From Kineothrix alysoides (lineage in GTDB: Bacteria; Bacillota; Clostridia; Lachnospirales; Lachnospiraceae): DNA of 64,000 nucleotides. Positions 42,937 through 50,164 of the stretch are shown one piece after another (position 1 is the first letter of the stretch; each line of letters starts with the position of its first letter). Under the pieces are notes generated by a model. It made no database searches, had not been told where the DNA came from, and saw nothing but the letters and a program-made list of their open reading frames with translations. The position numbers and the translations under genes were made by a program. The DNA lies in contig NZ_JPNB01000001.1 in NCBI RefSeq assembly GCF_000732725.1, forward strand, positions 1,922,001-1,986,000, in the 5' to 3' direction.

Positions 42937-43425
42937 ATGGGAATTATGAAAAAGCAATCCTGCAAAGAGCTTTTCTTATTCTTTGAAGTTGGTTTTGCAG
43001 CATATTGGTTTGCAAACGCAGTCTTATGGATTCCGTGGAAAATCAATCAGGGATTAGGAATAACCGTTATGATTTTGCTCGTTCCCTTTTTATGGGGAGC
43101 GTCATCGGTATTTTGTCTAAGACATACACCCATTGAGAATTGGAAAAAAGCTAAGTATGTAATAGCGATGGTATTTTTATTTGTGGGCGTTATTTCAGAT
43201 GCTTTCTTTTTCGCTGTCTGGCGAGGTATCCCAGAAGAACTTTATCGCCCAACAACATTTGCCGCATATGCGCTTATTATTATTGTGCCTATCATTATCG
43301 GCATTGTATTTAGCAAAGCGAAGGAAAAAAAGGCGAAGTTAATTTCATCAAAGAGTTTATTTATAATCGGAGTATTGGGGATTTTGTTCTTAACAGCGAC
43401 ATTATACACTGTGCAGTATTGGTAA
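42937..43425 (+). CDS. Hypothetical four- to five-TM membrane protein
   Basis: A 162-aa protein with hydrophobic segments at about 10-30, 38-58, 70-92, 107-124 and 137-158 (for example ITVMILLVPFLWGASSVFCL, AAYALIIIVPIIIGIVF). It begins with a basic/polar stretch (MKKQSCKELFLF) and has no motif that I recognise. AAGGAG precedes ATG 42937 at a proper distance. The GC-rich patch upstream and no link to neighbours suggest it came by transfer. Function unknown. Confidence 0.7.
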   Translation: MGIMKKQSCKELFLFFEVGFAAYWFANAVLWIPWKINQGLGITVMILLVPFLWGASSVFCLRHTPIENWKKAKYVIAMVFLFVGVISDAFFFAVWRGIPEELYRPTTFAAYALIIIVPIIIGIVFSKAKEKKAKLISSKSLFIIGVLGILFLTATLYTVQYW

Positions 43426-43478
43426 AGACTTCACAGTGTATAAGCATTAGCTTCTTTTACTTCTTCTTCGAGGGAAAC

Positions 43479-43512
43479 ATACCTTTGATCCGCGCGCATA
43501 GCTGCACATCGA
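43479..43512 (+). repeat. Degenerate R1 fragment
   Basis: TTTGATCCGCGCGCATAGCT and the following GCACATCGATG match the R1 core TTTGTTCCGCGCGCGTAGCTGCGCA with a few changes. Confidence 0.4.
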
Positions 43513-43539
43513 TGCCATTAAACCGTTATCATATCTGTA

Positions 43540-44151
43540 TTAAGAAAAGGCCTGCATATCTATCCGCCGCGAACAGAGCTTATCCAAAAGCTCCCCGGAG
43601 TGGCTTACGACCAGCATACCGATATTTCTCTCCATACTTTCCGTCTTTAAGAAATTCCATATCTGAGCCTGCGTAATCAAGTCGAGCATAGTAGTGATCT
43701 CATCAGCAAGAATAAATCTTGTCCCCTCCCCCAATGCCCGTGCAATGCAGAATCGTTGAAGTTCCCCGCCGGAAAGTTCTATTGGATAACGGCTCATCCA
43801 CTCTGTTTCAATGCCGAGATTCGTTATCACATGCTCATCGATATCCCCCGCCTCGGCGAGCACCTGAGACATTTTAAGCCGTGGATTAATTACGAGTTCC
43901 GGATGCTGCCAAATCATTTGTACCGGACAATAGCCCCGATAACTCCTGATTGACTTTCCTTCCAAAGACGCCGTTCCCGAATCCGGTTCTGCGTATCCTC
44001 CAAGGATTTTGCATAGCGTAGTCTTCCCGAAGCCGCTGGGAGCGCACAAACCTACTATTTCGCCGCTTTCTATCGAAAGGGAAACATGGTTTAATATCTG
44101 TCTGCCGCCGCTTTGATAGCGAAAGGACAATTCCTCTCCTTTTAGTACCAT
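43540..44151 (-). CDS. Nickel/peptide ABC transporter ATPase (OppF/NikE-like)
   Basis: A 203-aa ATPase, short for its family (usually 250-330 aa). Walker A APSGFGKTTL (Phe where Ser or Cys is usual), signature LSGGELQRFCIARAL, Walker B FILADEITTMLD, H-loop VVSHSG. The C-terminal zinc-binding/oligopeptide domain of full OppF is missing. Last gene of the five-gene uptake operon, 83 bases after the partner ATPase. Probably pairs with it to power uptake. Confidence 0.88.
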   Translation of the reverse strand: MVLKGEELSFRYQSGGRQILNHVSLSIESGEIVGLCAPSGFGKTTLCKILGGYAEPDSGTASLEGKSIRSYRGYCPVQMIWQHPELVINPRLKMSQVLAEAGDIDEHVITNLGIETEWMSRYPIELSGGELQRFCIARALGEGTRFILADEITTMLDLITQAQIWNFLKTESMERNIGMLVVSHSGELLDKLCSRRIDMQAFS

Positions 44152-44234
44152 AATTTCGTCACCCCCAAACTCCCGGAACCCTTTTTCTCTGCTTTTTACG
44201 AATAGACACTATTACACACCTTTGCTTTTTCATG

Positions 44235-45029
44235 TTAAATGCCCTTAGGCACCTGCATCCCATTGCGGGGCATAGCCTGCCACAATGCCCTCGTATAAGG
44301 GTGATGCAGCTTCAATCCTTCCGCAAAATCCGAAGCCTGTACTTCCTCCAGGGTCGTTCCTGCATAAAATATTGCTATCCGGTCAGCCGTCTCTATCGCC
44401 AGCTCCAAATCATGAGTGATGAGCAGCACTGCTGCGCCCTCATCAGCGATTTCCCGAAAATGTTCCATCACGCGTTTTGCTGCCGCGGCATCCAGACCCG
44501 GGGTAGGCTCATCGGCAATTACCAGCTTCGGTTTTTCCAATACCGCCGTAGAAATTAAAACTCTTCGCGCCATACCGCCGGAAAGCTCAAAGGGATAGAG
44601 ATTTTCCGTTTCCGCCGCCAATCCGTAACGATTGAATATCTCAAGAGTCTTTTCCCTCGAAGGCTTATCCTTCGCGTTCTTGCGTATCTGGGGCCCCACC
44701 TTCATCAATGGATCCAGATAAGATACGCTTTGCGGCACCAAAACGATTTCTTTCCCGCGAAGCTCCTGAGCCTGCGCCGATGTCAGGGAATTTCCGCAGT
44801 AGCTTATCCTGCCTCCCATGGAGGCATTATATGGCAATATTCCTAAGATGGCGTGAGCGAGCAGACTCTTGCCGCTTCCGCTGGCACCCGCTACTGCTAC
44901 GATTTCTCCCGGATAGAGGGTAACATTTAAATCCTTTATCGCCTCTATCTGCTTTTTTCTAAGCACCCCCGCATATTGTGAAAATGAAACAGACAAATTC
45001 TCCACATTAAGAACCGGTATTCTCTCCAT
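44235..45029 (-). CDS. Nickel/peptide ABC transporter ATPase (OppD/NikD-like)
   Basis: A 264-aa ATPase. ATG 45029 is preferred because AGGAGGAAGAGT precedes it; an ATG at 45044 overlaps the permease stop. Walker A GASGSGKSLL, signature LSGGMARRVLIS, Walker B LVIADEPTPGLDA, H-loop LITHD. Ends AMPRNGMQVPKGI, lacking the long oligopeptide-specific tail of OppD, which is closer to NikD or CntD. Operon with permeases and binding protein. Confidence 0.9.
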   Translation of the reverse strand: MERIPVLNVENLSVSFSQYAGVLRKKQIEAIKDLNVTLYPGEIVAVAGASGSGKSLLAHAILGILPYNASMGGRISYCGNSLTSAQAQELRGKEIVLVPQSVSYLDPLMKVGPQIRKNAKDKPSREKTLEIFNRYGLAAETENLYPFELSGGMARRVLISTAVLEKPKLVIADEPTPGLDAAAAKRVMEHFREIADEGAAVLLITHDLELAIETADRIAIFYAGTTLEEVQASDFAEGLKLHHPYTRALWQAMPRNGMQVPKGI

Positions 45030-45040
45030 ACTCTTCCTCC

Positions 45041-45862
45041 TCATTCATGGACACTTGCAGGATCAAGAAGCCTTCTTGTCATACTGCCGATATAATCGAA
45101 TAAAATAACCACCAACACTAAAGAAACACCCGGAAAAACGGCAAGCCACCAACTCCCCGTAAGCAAATAACGTATACTTTCGGAAAGAATGACTCCGATT
45201 GCCGGCTGTTCCGGCGGCAGACCAAAGCCCAAAAAGGTGATACCTGCCTCATGCAATATGGCATGAGGAAACAATAAAATCAAGCCCGTCATAAACTGAG
45301 GTATTAAGTGAGGAAGCATATGTATGGTTATTATTTTACCTTTGCTTGTTCCCAGTTTAGCTGCCGCCTGCACATACCCGCTTTGCTTAAGCTGCAATAC
45401 CTCTCCCCGTATTACCCGGGCAAGGGACATCCAGTGAGTACATAATACTCCTATTACAACGCCCCGAACTCCTTTTCCGCAGGCAAAAGAAATGAGAATG
45501 AGCAGCAAAATATGAGGAATCCCCAGCATAAGGTCGATGAGCCACCCGATAAATGCATCCGCTGCTTTTCCCATAACTGCTGCTATAGAACCCAGCATAA
45601 AAGCGATCACAGCGCTTATAGTCGCTGTAAACAGACCGAGCCGTATGCTCATAGAAAGACCCGCTGCGGTACGTGCGAACATATCCCGTCCCATCCAATC
45701 GGTGCCGAAAGGATACCGAAAGGAAGGGGACTGATTTTTACGGACAAAATCGGTTTCCATAGCGGCATCTTTACATAAAAATCCTATGATAATGATTAAA
45801 AAAAGAAAGGTTGCCGCAAGTATAAGCAGCAAAAATGCGTGCTTTCGTCTATGGAGGTTCAT
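45041..45862 (-). CDS. Nickel/peptide ABC transporter permease (OppC/NikC-like)
   Basis: A 273-aa permease with an N-terminal helix, the OppC-type FGTDWMGRDMFARTAAGLSM, five more helices, and the EAA loop near RVIRGEVLQLKQSGYVQAAA ... LGTSKGKII. It overlaps the upstream permease gene by four bases. Forms the membrane channel with the OppB-like partner. Confidence 0.92.
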   Translation of the reverse strand: MNLHRRKHAFLLLILAATFLFLIIIIGFLCKDAAMETDFVRKNQSPSFRYPFGTDWMGRDMFARTAAGLSMSIRLGLFTATISAVIAFMLGSIAAVMGKAADAFIGWLIDLMLGIPHILLLILISFACGKGVRGVVIGVLCTHWMSLARVIRGEVLQLKQSGYVQAAAKLGTSKGKIITIHMLPHLIPQFMTGLILLFPHAILHEAGITFLGFGLPPEQPAIGVILSESIRYLLTGSWWLAVFPGVSLVLVVILFDYIGSMTRRLLDPASVHE

Positions 45863-46860
45863 GGCCTTCCCCCTTTTCTCATGCGGGGGTCAATCGCTCC
45901 ATAAAGAATGTCTGCAACAAAATTTCCGGAAAATACGATAGCTGCACTGATTACTGCAATTCCCAAAAGCAAAGGAGTATCGCCTCCAAGTCCCGCCGTT
46001 ACCACCGCCTGTCCAAGTCCCGGATAGGAAAAGACCTGCTCCACCAGAATTGAGCCTCCAAAGATTTCACTGACAGAAGCAAATTGAAGCGTAATCGCAG
46101 GCAAAAGCACATTGCGAAAACCATGGTTCTTAAATATTTCCCACTTTTTCTCCCCCCGGGCGGCAGCAAACAGTACATACTCACTCTCCATTACGTCAAT
46201 CATCTTTTCCCTCGTATGCAGAATGATATTTGATATCCCGGTAACGCTCAGCGTAAGTGCCGGAAGTGCCGCATGCCACAGCCTGTCCGAAAGCCTCACC
46301 GACGCCGCTTCCATTCCGATAGGCACGCTTAAGCCTATAGGAAACAGCTTAAACCAAACCGAAAATAGGAGCAAAAAGATAAGGGCAAGCCAAAAGGCAG
46401 GTGTACTCGCCGTCAACAATGCATAGCACTTGATCGCCTTATCGATTGTCCTTCCTCTGTTCATTCCTGACAAAACTCCAAGCACAAAACCGAACACACC
46501 TGAAATCACCCATGCGAAGGTCATAAGCAATAGGGAGTTTAGCAGCTTTTGCATGATTACTGATGAGACACTCTGCCTGTACAAAAGGGAAACACCCATA
46601 TCACCCCGCAGGAAATCCCCCGCCCACACCATATAACGTTCCATGAGGGGCTCGTTCACCCCCCAATACGTTTCCAACTTGGCGATTTGTTCCTGGCTGA
46701 GCGCACCGAGCGCTGTCTGGCCGATATTCGCCTGCAGGGGGTCTACCGGTGACAAGGATACCAGAAGGAATGCTCCAACACTGACAAACAGCAGCAACAG
46801 AAGCATCCGCATAATTTTTTTTAAAAAAAGCCGCATCCACTTTTTCATCTTATTGTTCAA
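45859..46860 (-). CDS. Nickel/peptide ABC transporter permease (OppB/NikB-like)
   Basis: A 333-aa permease: N-terminal helix (IMRLLLLLLFVSVGAFLLVS-like), SPVDPLQANIG typical of OppB/NikB, five further helices, and the EAA loop (MESEYVLFAAARGEKKWEIF). It overlaps the binding-protein gene by 11 bases. Works with the OppC-like permease. Confidence 0.92.
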   Translation of the reverse strand: MNNKMKKWMRLFLKKIMRMLLLLLFVSVGAFLLVSLSPVDPLQANIGQTALGALSQEQIAKLETYWGVNEPLMERYMVWAGDFLRGDMGVSLLYRQSVSSVIMQKLLNSLLLMTFAWVISGVFGFVLGVLSGMNRGRTIDKAIKCYALLTASTPAFWLALIFLLLFSVWFKLFPIGLSVPIGMEAASVRLSDRLWHAALPALTLSVTGISNIILHTREKMIDVMESEYVLFAAARGEKKWEIFKNHGFRNVLLPAITLQFASVSEIFGGSILVEQVFSYPGLGQAVVTAGLGGDTPLLLGIAVISAAIVFSGNFVADILYGAIDPRMRKGGRP

Positions 46861-48445
46861 AGCTCCACTGGTCTACATTATTTACAATCGACCAGCCATG
46901 TCCGTGAGGATGGATTTTCTGTTGCGCGACCTGAAGATTCTCCTTCACCCAGTAAAGGTGGTCTATATTTACCAGCCACACCCACGGCACATCCTCCGCC
47001 GTGCCGGTATTCCCATCCCACTGTGCTTTCTGCCACAGCCCGTATGACTCCTCCAGTTTCCCGCAAGCCAATGCCTGATCCATATAGGAGTCTGACGCCT
47101 CGTTGGAATAAGGTGAATATTCAGCCAAACCCGTTTCGGGCATGGTATGATAAATATTATAAAACTCCATAGGCGTATGAGCACCCCAACCCCATATCAT
47201 AGGTTCGCTCTGGGCCCTGTCATAGGCCACATCCCAGCCTACGCCTTCCATTGTTACGGCAATCCCCAATTCTTTCATTTGATTTGCCGCCTCCGCAGCC
47301 AATGCCTGCCGAACCGAATCGTTTGCCGGGTAAAGGAGATTTATCTTAGCCTTAAGGCCGTCCTTAGAGCGGATGCCGTCCTCTCCTGCAATCCAGCCGG
47401 CTTCCTCCAACAGCGTAACCGCCTGCTCAAAATCATATTCCACCATAGTATCGGCATTGAACCACGGCATTTTATCACATACGCTGTAGGCAGGCGTTCC
47501 GTATCCATTCAGCACGTTATCAATCATCCTTTGGCGGTCGATGCCGATGTTAATCGCCTTCCTGACTGCAATATCACTTGTCACATCATTTCCTATCCCT
47601 TCGCCGGAGGGAATCGCCGGCAAATTAAAGCCACGGTTATCCACGCTTTCCACGCGAAGCAGTTCATAGCCTTCTACCGTTTGGTCCGAATAAGAAGCCG
47701 CGGTATAGGCCAAATCCACCTGCCCCGCTTTGACTGCTGCAAAAGCTGCTTCCTCTTCCATAAACACGATAGTTACTTTTTTCATAAGGATTTTATCACC
47801 GTAGTAATCAGGATTAGCTTCCAGAATAACCTGCTGTCCCTTATCCCACTGCTTTAGCATATACCGGCCGGAACCTATGGGATTCAGACCATAATCAGGG
47901 CCATATGCATGTGATGGAACGATGCCTACAATCGCCATGGTATAGGGCCATATGGAATAAGGCTTAGCCATATGGAACTCCACCGTGTAATCATCTGTGG
48001 CTTCGGCTCTGTCGAGCATCGTAAAATCGTTAACGGAGCTCTCTTCTTTTACCGTATTATATGTAAATGCCACATCCTCAGCTGTCAGTTTTTCCCCATC
48101 GGTAAAAAAGACGTCCTCCCTGATTTTCACAGTCCACAGCAGCCCGTCATCACTTACAGAAATATCCGTTGCCAAATCATAGGCAATCTGCAAATCGTTG
48201 GTGGTAACGGTCAACGTGCTTTGTATCAAAGGTTCATGCACATGCTCACCCGCACCCCATCCGTATGCAGGATCGAATCCCGCTTCCGGCTCCGAGGTGA
48301 CACCCATAACGATAATAACTGAATCTTTAGAATTGTTCTGATTATTATTTGGTCCGGACACATCGGAATTCTCCGCCTGCTTGCCGCAGCCTGTCAAAGT
48401 AGTAAGCAGCATCAGACATGCCGCCAGCGCAAAATGCTTTTTCAT
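46850..48445 (-). CDS. Nickel/peptide ABC transporter substrate-binding lipoprotein
   Basis: A 531-aa lipoprotein (SBP_bac_5). ATG 48445 is used because GGAGGAAGAA precedes it. Lipobox LTTLTGC at about residue 19. Motifs: LWTVKIREDVFFTDGEKLTA EDVAFTYN and NPIGSGRYMLKQW. Domain I to III order is typical. The substrate (nickel or other metal chelate, or peptide) cannot be decided; the short ATPases favour the metal (Nik/Cnt) type. First gene of the operon (binding protein, OppB, OppC, OppD, OppF). No urease, hydrogenase or nicotianamine-type gene is near. Confidence 0.9.
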   Translation of the reverse strand: MKKHFALAACLMLLTTLTGCGKQAENSDVSGPNNNQNNSKDSVIIVMGVTSEPEAGFDPAYGWGAGEHVHEPLIQSTLTVTTNDLQIAYDLATDISVSDDGLLWTVKIREDVFFTDGEKLTAEDVAFTYNTVKEESSVNDFTMLDRAEATDDYTVEFHMAKPYSIWPYTMAIVGIVPSHAYGPDYGLNPIGSGRYMLKQWDKGQQVILEANPDYYGDKILMKKVTIVFMEEEAAFAAVKAGQVDLAYTAASYSDQTVEGYELLRVESVDNRGFNLPAIPSGEGIGNDVTSDIAVRKAINIGIDRQRMIDNVLNGYGTPAYSVCDKMPWFNADTMVEYDFEQAVTLLEEAGWIAGEDGIRSKDGLKAKINLLYPANDSVRQALAAEAANQMKELGIAVTMEGVGWDVAYDRAQSEPMIWGWGAHTPMEFYNIYHTMPETGLAEYSPYSNEASDSYMDQALACGKLEESYGLWQKAQWDGNTGTAEDVPWVWLVNIDHLYWVKENLQVAQQKIHPHGHGWSIVNNVDQWSFEQ

Positions 48446-48734
48446 TTCTTCCTCCGTAAAATTGCCTTCCACAAAAGCATGACACATCCTGCTGTGGCAT
48501 CATACCTTCGTTGCATATTTTTATTTATTAATAAATTTAAACAAAAAAATTGTAAGAAGTTGCTTCTGCAACCTATATTTCTTCGTGAAATGACATACAT
48601 GCGTTATTATACGTGAATTCAAAGAGACAGTCAACCGAACGTCCTTTATCCAAATCTTCCTCCATGTTTGCCCCCTATTTTCAGAGGCGAGGTATTGGCG
48701 AGGTCCTAATAAATAATTATAATAAAATTCAAAA
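48446..48734. other. Intergenic region between peptide array and ABC operon
   Basis: It should contain the ABC operon promoter. A small hairpin GGTTGC AGAA GCAACTT with a later U-run (minus strand, 48573-48542) may be a weak terminator. No gene is seen. Confidence 0.35.
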
Positions 48735-48739
48735 ATATA

Positions 48740-48759
48740 GCCCGGACATTCATCCGGGC
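48740..48759 (-). terminator. Terminator of peptide unit A
   Basis: GCCCGGA / TCCGGGC stem, six-base loop, followed on the minus strand by TATATTTTTG; just after the peptide stop. Confidence 0.8.
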
Positions 48760-48766
48760 CATGTTT

Positions 48767-48841
48767 TTATTGACAACCTAAGTTTAAATACTGACATATA
48801 GCGTTAAATAACTCGGAACAGCTACTGAAATTTAAACACAT
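48767..48841 (-). CDS. 24-residue four-Cys peptide, copy A
   Basis: Begins MCLNFSSCSELFNAICQ; Cys at positions 2, 8, 16 and 23. This copy has Asn at position 20, while B and C have Ser. AAGGAGG (48856-48850) is eight bases before ATG 48841. Promoter TTGCGT (48936-48931), 17 bp, TACAAT (48913-48908). The peptide is neutral to weakly acidic and amphipathic, with no classical signal peptide. I know no family for it. A secreted signal, toxin, metal-binding or leader peptide are all possible. Confidence 0.75.
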   Translation of the reverse strand: MCLNFSSCSELFNAICQYLNLGCQ

Positions 48842-48907
48842 AGTTTCGTCCTCCTTATTGTTTATTTTGTTTTCTTTTGTTTTTTTGTATTAGTTAACTA
48901 CAAATAT

Positions 48908-48936
48908 ATTGTAACAACTTTGTAACATTTACGCAA
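48908..48936 (-). promoter_or_regulatory. Promoter of peptide unit A
   Basis: TTGCGT, 17 bp, TACAAT on the minus strand, giving a leader of about 60 bases. Confidence 0.75.
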
Positions 48937-48973
48937 TAGGTGATAAATGGTAAAATCCTTTTGCGAAAAGATA

Positions 48974-48993
48974 GCCCGGGCATTCATCCGGGC
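48974..48993 (-). terminator. Terminator of peptide unit B
   Basis: GCCCGGG / TCCGGGC stem (one G-U type pair), six-base loop, then TATCTTTTCG on the minus strand. Confidence 0.7.
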
Positions 48994-48999
48994 CATATT

Positions 49000-49074
49000 T
49001 TATTGACAACCTAAGCTTAAATACTGACATATAGCGTTAAATAACTCGGAACAGCTACTGAAATTTAAACACAT
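49000..49074 (-). CDS. 24-residue four-Cys peptide, copy B
   Basis: Same as copy A except Ser at position 20 (one base change, AAC to AGC). Four Cys at 2, 8, 16, 23; the middle is SSCSELFNAICQYL. GGAGG is eight bases before ATG 49074, and the unit has promoter TTGCGA (49170-49165), 17 bp, TACAAT (49147-49142). Identical in protein sequence to copy C. Confidence 0.75.
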   Translation of the reverse strand: MCLNFSSCSELFNAICQYLSLGCQ

Positions 49075-49141
49075 AGTTTCGTCCTCCTTATTGTTTATTT
49101 TGTTTTCTTTTGTTTTATTTGTATTAGCTAACTACAAATGA

Positions 49142-49170
49142 ATTGTAACAACTTTGTAACATTTTCGCAA
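49142..49170 (-). promoter_or_regulatory. Promoter of peptide unit B
   Basis: TTGCGA, 17 bp, TACAAT on the minus strand; spacing is identical to units A and C. Confidence 0.75.
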
Positions 49171-49206
49171 TAGGAGATGATTGGTAAAATCCTTTTGCAA
49201 AAAGAT

Positions 49207-49226
49207 AGCCCGGACATTCATCCGGG
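49207..49226 (-). terminator. Terminator of peptide unit C
   Basis: GCCCGGA / TCCGGGC stem, six-base loop, then TATCTTTTTG on the minus strand. Confidence 0.75.
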
Positions 49227-49233
49227 CCATGTT

Positions 49234-49308
49234 TTATTGACAACCTAAGCTTAAATACTGACATATAGCGTTAAATAACTCGGAACAGCTACTGAAATTT
49301 AAACACAT
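49234..49308 (-). CDS. 24-residue four-Cys peptide, copy C
   Basis: Protein identical to copy B. The frame stays open for 62 codons upstream (to 49494), but that stretch is the unit's promoter and leader; the ATG at 49308 with AAGGAGG eight bases before it is the common start in all three units. Promoter TTGCGA (49404-49399), 17 bp, TACAAT (49381-49376). Confidence 0.75.
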   Translation of the reverse strand: MCLNFSSCSELFNAICQYLSLGCQ

Positions 49309-49375
49309 AGTTTCGTCCTCCTTATTGTTTATTTTGTTTTCTTTTGTTTTATTTGCATTAGCTAACCACAAATGA

Positions 49376-49404
49376 ATTGTAACAATTTTGTAATATTTTC
49401 GCAA
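49376..49404 (-). promoter_or_regulatory. Promoter of peptide unit C
   Basis: TTGCGA, 17 bp, TACAAT. Starts about 45 bases after the TetR stop codon. Confidence 0.75.
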
Positions 49405-49450
49405 TAGGAGATAAATGGTAAAATTTTTTTTAAAAAAAGTGAAAATGCGG

Positions 49451-50047
49451 CTATTCACCTGCGTACAAAAATGCAAAGCTTCCTCTCCTGGCACAAAGTC
49501 CTTTTTCCAATAAATCCGCCATTGCCTTCATTTTTAATATGTTTTCTTCGGCAGTCCACGGAAAGATACCGGGATCCAGCAGGAAAGTAAATACCGACAT
49601 AATGACTTCAGAATATTCTGCCGGATATTCACATATGAAACTGCCCTCTTCTACTCCCTGCGCAATAATGCAGGATATAATTTTCGATAAAGAAGATAAA
49701 ATCTTTGCCAAAGATTTTTGATGCAAAGCCGCATTTTGCGGCATATGCAAATATTCATCCAAAGAACTATCGACATATGAGCCCCGGTAGCTTCTTAACA
49801 AAAGGGCAAATTTTGAAACAGCATCTGCCTCGCTTTGTTCTATAAGCGCTTTGCACGCCTGGATAATATCCTCGTATTCCTGTTCCAGCAAAGCGTCCAT
49901 CACTTCTTCCTTCGAACGAAAATAATAGTATAGACCGCCTTTCGCTATTCCTGCTTTTCGGGCAATATCGCTTACAGACGCTGATCCAGCTTTCCCTTCT
50001 TTGAAAAGTTCGCGCATAGCATCTAAAATAATCTCTCTTTTTCCCAT
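49451..50047 (-). CDS. TetR-family repressor
   Basis: A 198-aa repressor: helix-turn-helix at about 20-45 (SVSDIARKAGIAKGGLYYYF) with the YYYFRSKEEVMDALL motif, and a helical ligand-binding C-terminal domain. ATG 50047 is used, with AGGTGG about nine bases before; a TTG at 50053 is possible. It is divergent from an alpha/beta hydrolase gene, and two matching operators lie between them, so it very likely represses that gene (and itself). The peptide array starts just after its stop. Confidence 0.92.
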   Translation of the reverse strand: MGKREIILDAMRELFKEGKAGSASVSDIARKAGIAKGGLYYYFRSKEEVMDALLEQEYEDIIQACKALIEQSEADAVSKFALLLRSYRGSYVDSSLDEYLHMPQNAALHQKSLAKILSSLSKIISCIIAQGVEEGSFICEYPAEYSEVIMSVFTFLLDPGIFPWTAEENILKMKAMADLLEKGLCARRGSFAFLYAGE

Positions 50048-50093
50048 ATACAATCACCACCTGATATTTTTAGTATATCATAAAAAAACTTTG

Positions 50094-50144
50094 TTGACCA
50101 CTGGTCAAATTTCTGTTATTCTAAATTTGTTGAACGGTGGTCAA
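50094..50144 (+). promoter_or_regulatory. TetR operators and hydrolase promoter
   Basis: O1 TTGACCACTGGTCAA (50094-50108) is a perfect 7-1-7 palindrome; O2 TTGAACGGTGGTCAA (50130-50144) is a weaker copy 36 bp on. The hydrolase promoter uses O1 as -35 (TTGACC 50094-50099), 17 bp, TATTCT (50117-50122); O2 is downstream of the expected start of transcription. Confidence 0.8.
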
Positions 50145-50164
50145 ATCTTAAAAAGGAGGTTTTT

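Larger units (their letters stand above)
48735..49436 (-). repeat. Three tandem peptide-gene units, period 233-234 bp
   Basis: Start codons lie at 48841, 49074 and 49308, so the period is 233 then 234 bp. The units are nearly identical through promoter, leader, ORF and terminator; differences are scattered single bases and a short T-run change. The array fills the gap between the TetR gene's stop (49451) and the ABC operon. No direct flanking repeat or transposase is visible. Confidence 0.92.

Noticed and set aside
42897-43046. Minus-strand ORF over the start of the membrane protein gene (42864-43046)
   Set aside because: No ribosome site; it lies opposite a plus-strand gene with a good AAGGAG site and a -10 box.
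48735-49436. The repeat array as a CRISPR or as transposon ends
   Set aside because: Units of 233-234 bp with full gene structure and no spacers; no terminal inverted repeats or transposase.
49234-49494. 86-aa reading of the third peptide unit
   Set aside because: The first 62 codons are promoter and leader sequence also found, out of this context, in units A and B; the common start is ATG 49308 behind AAGGAGG.
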